Assembly (NCBI GenBank): GCA_910592005.1
Contig: CAJVPP010000480.1
Coordinates: forward strand, 1-31,362
Source of the DNA: Funneliformis mosseae
Lineage: Eukaryota; Glomeromycota; Glomeromycetes; Glomerales; Glomeraceae
Direction: 5' to 3'
DNA length: 31,362 bases
This document shows positions 29,817 to 31,362 of the stretch, in pieces; position 1 is the stretch's first letter, and every line of letters starts with the position of its first letter. A program made the translations under genes and the position numbers. The notes under the pieces were generated by a model. The model saw only the letters and a program-made list of their open reading frames with translations. It was not told the origin of the DNA and did not search any database.

Positions 29817-31362
29817 TTTTTTTTTTTTTTTTTTTTTTTTAACGTGCGGTAGCTTTGCACAATCTTTATTAAAAGTAAAGTAAAAAGGATTACAAATTAC
29901 AAATGAGAGAGTACAAAAATTTCTATCTAGTCAAGACTAAATCAAAACCAACCTTGCACCGTTCTAGACTAACCTACCCTAATTTAATTTAAAGTAGGTT
30001 CAACCATCCAGTATGGGGGCCTGGTTACTACCGATCCAAAAATTTGACCAATGCGAACCAAAAAGGAATGAATCATGAAAATAAGGAGGGATAGAAAAGG
30101 TATGAGGGGTGGAGTAAGGAAAGCCAGTTGCTACTGTATTTTCTTTACGATCTTTGAGGGACAAGTTGTGTTCATCTTCAAATTTTTTCAGGGTGGCACA
30201 TCGATCGAGCCAAAGAGCTTTGATTTTCTTATGTGTGAAGTGGTATGTTGAGGAAAGTAGACCACGGACGAGTGATTTATTATTAACTATTTGATGTAAT
30301 TTCGTTGTAAGCACGGACGGAACAATGCCTTTTATAAAGTCAATAAAGTTAAAAGAGGTGTGTGCAGGATTAAGGTTCCAAATATCCATTGAAATGATGC
30401 TTGCAATATCAAATTGATGATTAAGTTCAGACAAATGCTGGGAGAGGAAGGCGATAGTGTCTAATAAGATGTCGTTGACTTGTTGTAAAGTATGTTGGCA
30501 AAGCCAGATGTGATCGAAATTCTCCAAGCTAGTAAGGCATTTAGGGCAAGGCCATGAAGGATCGTATAGCTTAGGGTGACGCATTTTAAGTACCTCAAGT
30601 GAAGGAAGGAGTTCAAGCAGGAGTTTGACTTTAAATTTTCTTATGGAGGAGGCCTTATATGATGTGACAGAGTCACTTTCATTATCATTGAGTACGAAGG
30701 CAGTATTAATCCAGTCTACCTTTAGTGTTGAATATTTTTTAAAATGTGGAAGTAGTTGAATGTTGTGAAAGTCAATGGAGTTGAGGATATCTTTGATAAA
30801 ATGTCGTGGAGGTGTCAGAACAATCTGGTTACTATAATGGAGAGTATAGTCGAAACCTAATTTTGATTGTATTAGATTTATCGGTGGACTTATTTCTTTA
30901 GCAAGTCGGTCAACTTCATTATTATAATGGTCGTCAGCATGAGCTTTGACTTTATAGAATGTGATTTCTATATGTTTTTCTTTGAGCTGGCGGAAGAGTG
31001 AACACCAAATAGGATAATTTGAAATTTTGAAGATGGGGTTGTATGTAGGGGCGCAAGTGAGAAAATACTTCATTTTTGAAAAAGAGGCTATGGTGACTAA
31101 AGAATCTGTGAAAATGTCAATATTGGAGTTGGGGGTGAAACATAAATTGCAGCTAAAACCGCTACTAATTCAGCTAGAGAGGAAGATGGTTGGGGAAGGG
31201 TAATAGAAGCATTGAAGGAATGAAGAGGCACTGATGGATCGACTTGTAACCAGGCAATTCCCATACGAGATGAGGACCTACCTAGATTAGAGAGAGAACC
31301 GTCAGTATAGAACGAAAGGTTAGTTGATTGTGAGAATAAAATCGAAAGACTATCTAATTGAG
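29817..31362 (-). mobile_element. LINE (non-LTR retrotransposon), 3' part, Tad1-like
   Basis: On the minus strand the element runs in from the window edge. It encodes an RNase H domain and C-terminal zinc knuckle, stops at 30000, has a 159-nt 3' UTR with an AATAAAG-like signal, and ends in a 24-nt poly-A tail (T at 29817-29840 on the plus strand). RNase H after the reverse transcriptase is the layout of the Tad1/I/R1 group, of which Tad1 is the fungal one. The RT itself lies outside the window. The other target-site copy is also outside. Confidence 0.85.
30000..31362 (-). pseudogene. LINE ORF2 C-terminus: RNase H and CCHC-type knuckle, frameshifted
   Basis: RNase H active-site segments are readable: YTDGS (about 31300-31315), SLAELVAVLAAI (about 31160-31190), IFTDSL (about 31100-31120) and VKAHADDHYNNEVDRLAK (within 30890-30970). 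The first two are in one frame and the last two in another. The shift falls at a run of five C on the coding strand (31131-31135); six would restore the frame, so one base appears lost. After RNase H come about 270 residues with a CPKC...HIWLCQH zinc-binding knuckle (about 30500-30550), common at LINE C-termini. The frame downstream of the shift is open for 357 codons, so decay is recent. Confidence 0.82.

Overview
The window looks like nuclear DNA of an early-diverging filamentous fungus, most likely an arbuscular mycorrhizal fungus of the Rhizophagus type (Glomeromycotina). Reasons: very AT-rich intergenic DNA, genes cut by many short GTAAGT...AG introns (about 60-135 nt), fungal gene content (Ppn2-type phosphatase, Gbp2/Hrb1-like RRM protein, heat shock factor, Mrh4-type mitochondrial DEAD-box helicase), a Tad1-like LINE, hAT MITEs, and a decayed gene with a PD-(D/E)XK-like motif of a kind I associate with expanded Rhizophagus families. 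The species call is inference.

Layout. 1-3736 is a repeat-rich, decayed zone: a pogo/Tc1-like terminal repeat, a fold-back element packed with GTTCAG/CTGAAC words around about 13 units of a 50-bp palindromic repeat, and broken coding remnants hit by two related hAT MITEs, each with a perfect 8-bp target duplication. 3737-13911 is a compact gene block, all on the minus strand: a membrane-anchored Ppn2/ApaH-like phosphatase (3 exons), tRNA-Thr(AGT), a three-RRM protein (12 exons, including 13-nt and 20-nt microexons), a divergent RPB9-like double zinc-ribbon protein (4 exons) and a heat shock transcription factor (4 exons). 14365-15282 holds a plus-strand pseudogene. 15283-25280 is about 10 kb of extremely AT-rich, gene-free DNA built largely from diverged short tandem repeats, with two small inverted-repeat elements and a telomere-like TTAGGG cluster at its left edge. 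25283-31362 returns to ordinary sequence: an orphan exon, the single-exon helicase, an orphan Cys-rich terminal exon with a textbook TACTAAC branch point, and the 3' half of a LINE (RNase H plus zinc knuckle) with its poly-A tail.

The genes do not form a pathway. They are housekeeping functions: polyphosphate or dinucleotide phosphatase, translation (tRNA), mRNP processing or export, RNA polymerase-like zinc ribbon, heat stress transcription and mitochondrial ribosome assembly. The main points of interest are structural. All three RRMs share the same intron positions and a 154-nt core exon block. The repeat copies at the right edge of the AT-rich block differ only by transitions (17 of 17 mismatches). 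A 141-bp satellite carries a 12-bp hairpin. Two sibling hAT MITEs lie in one decayed locus. I see no CRISPR array, operon or phage-like system.
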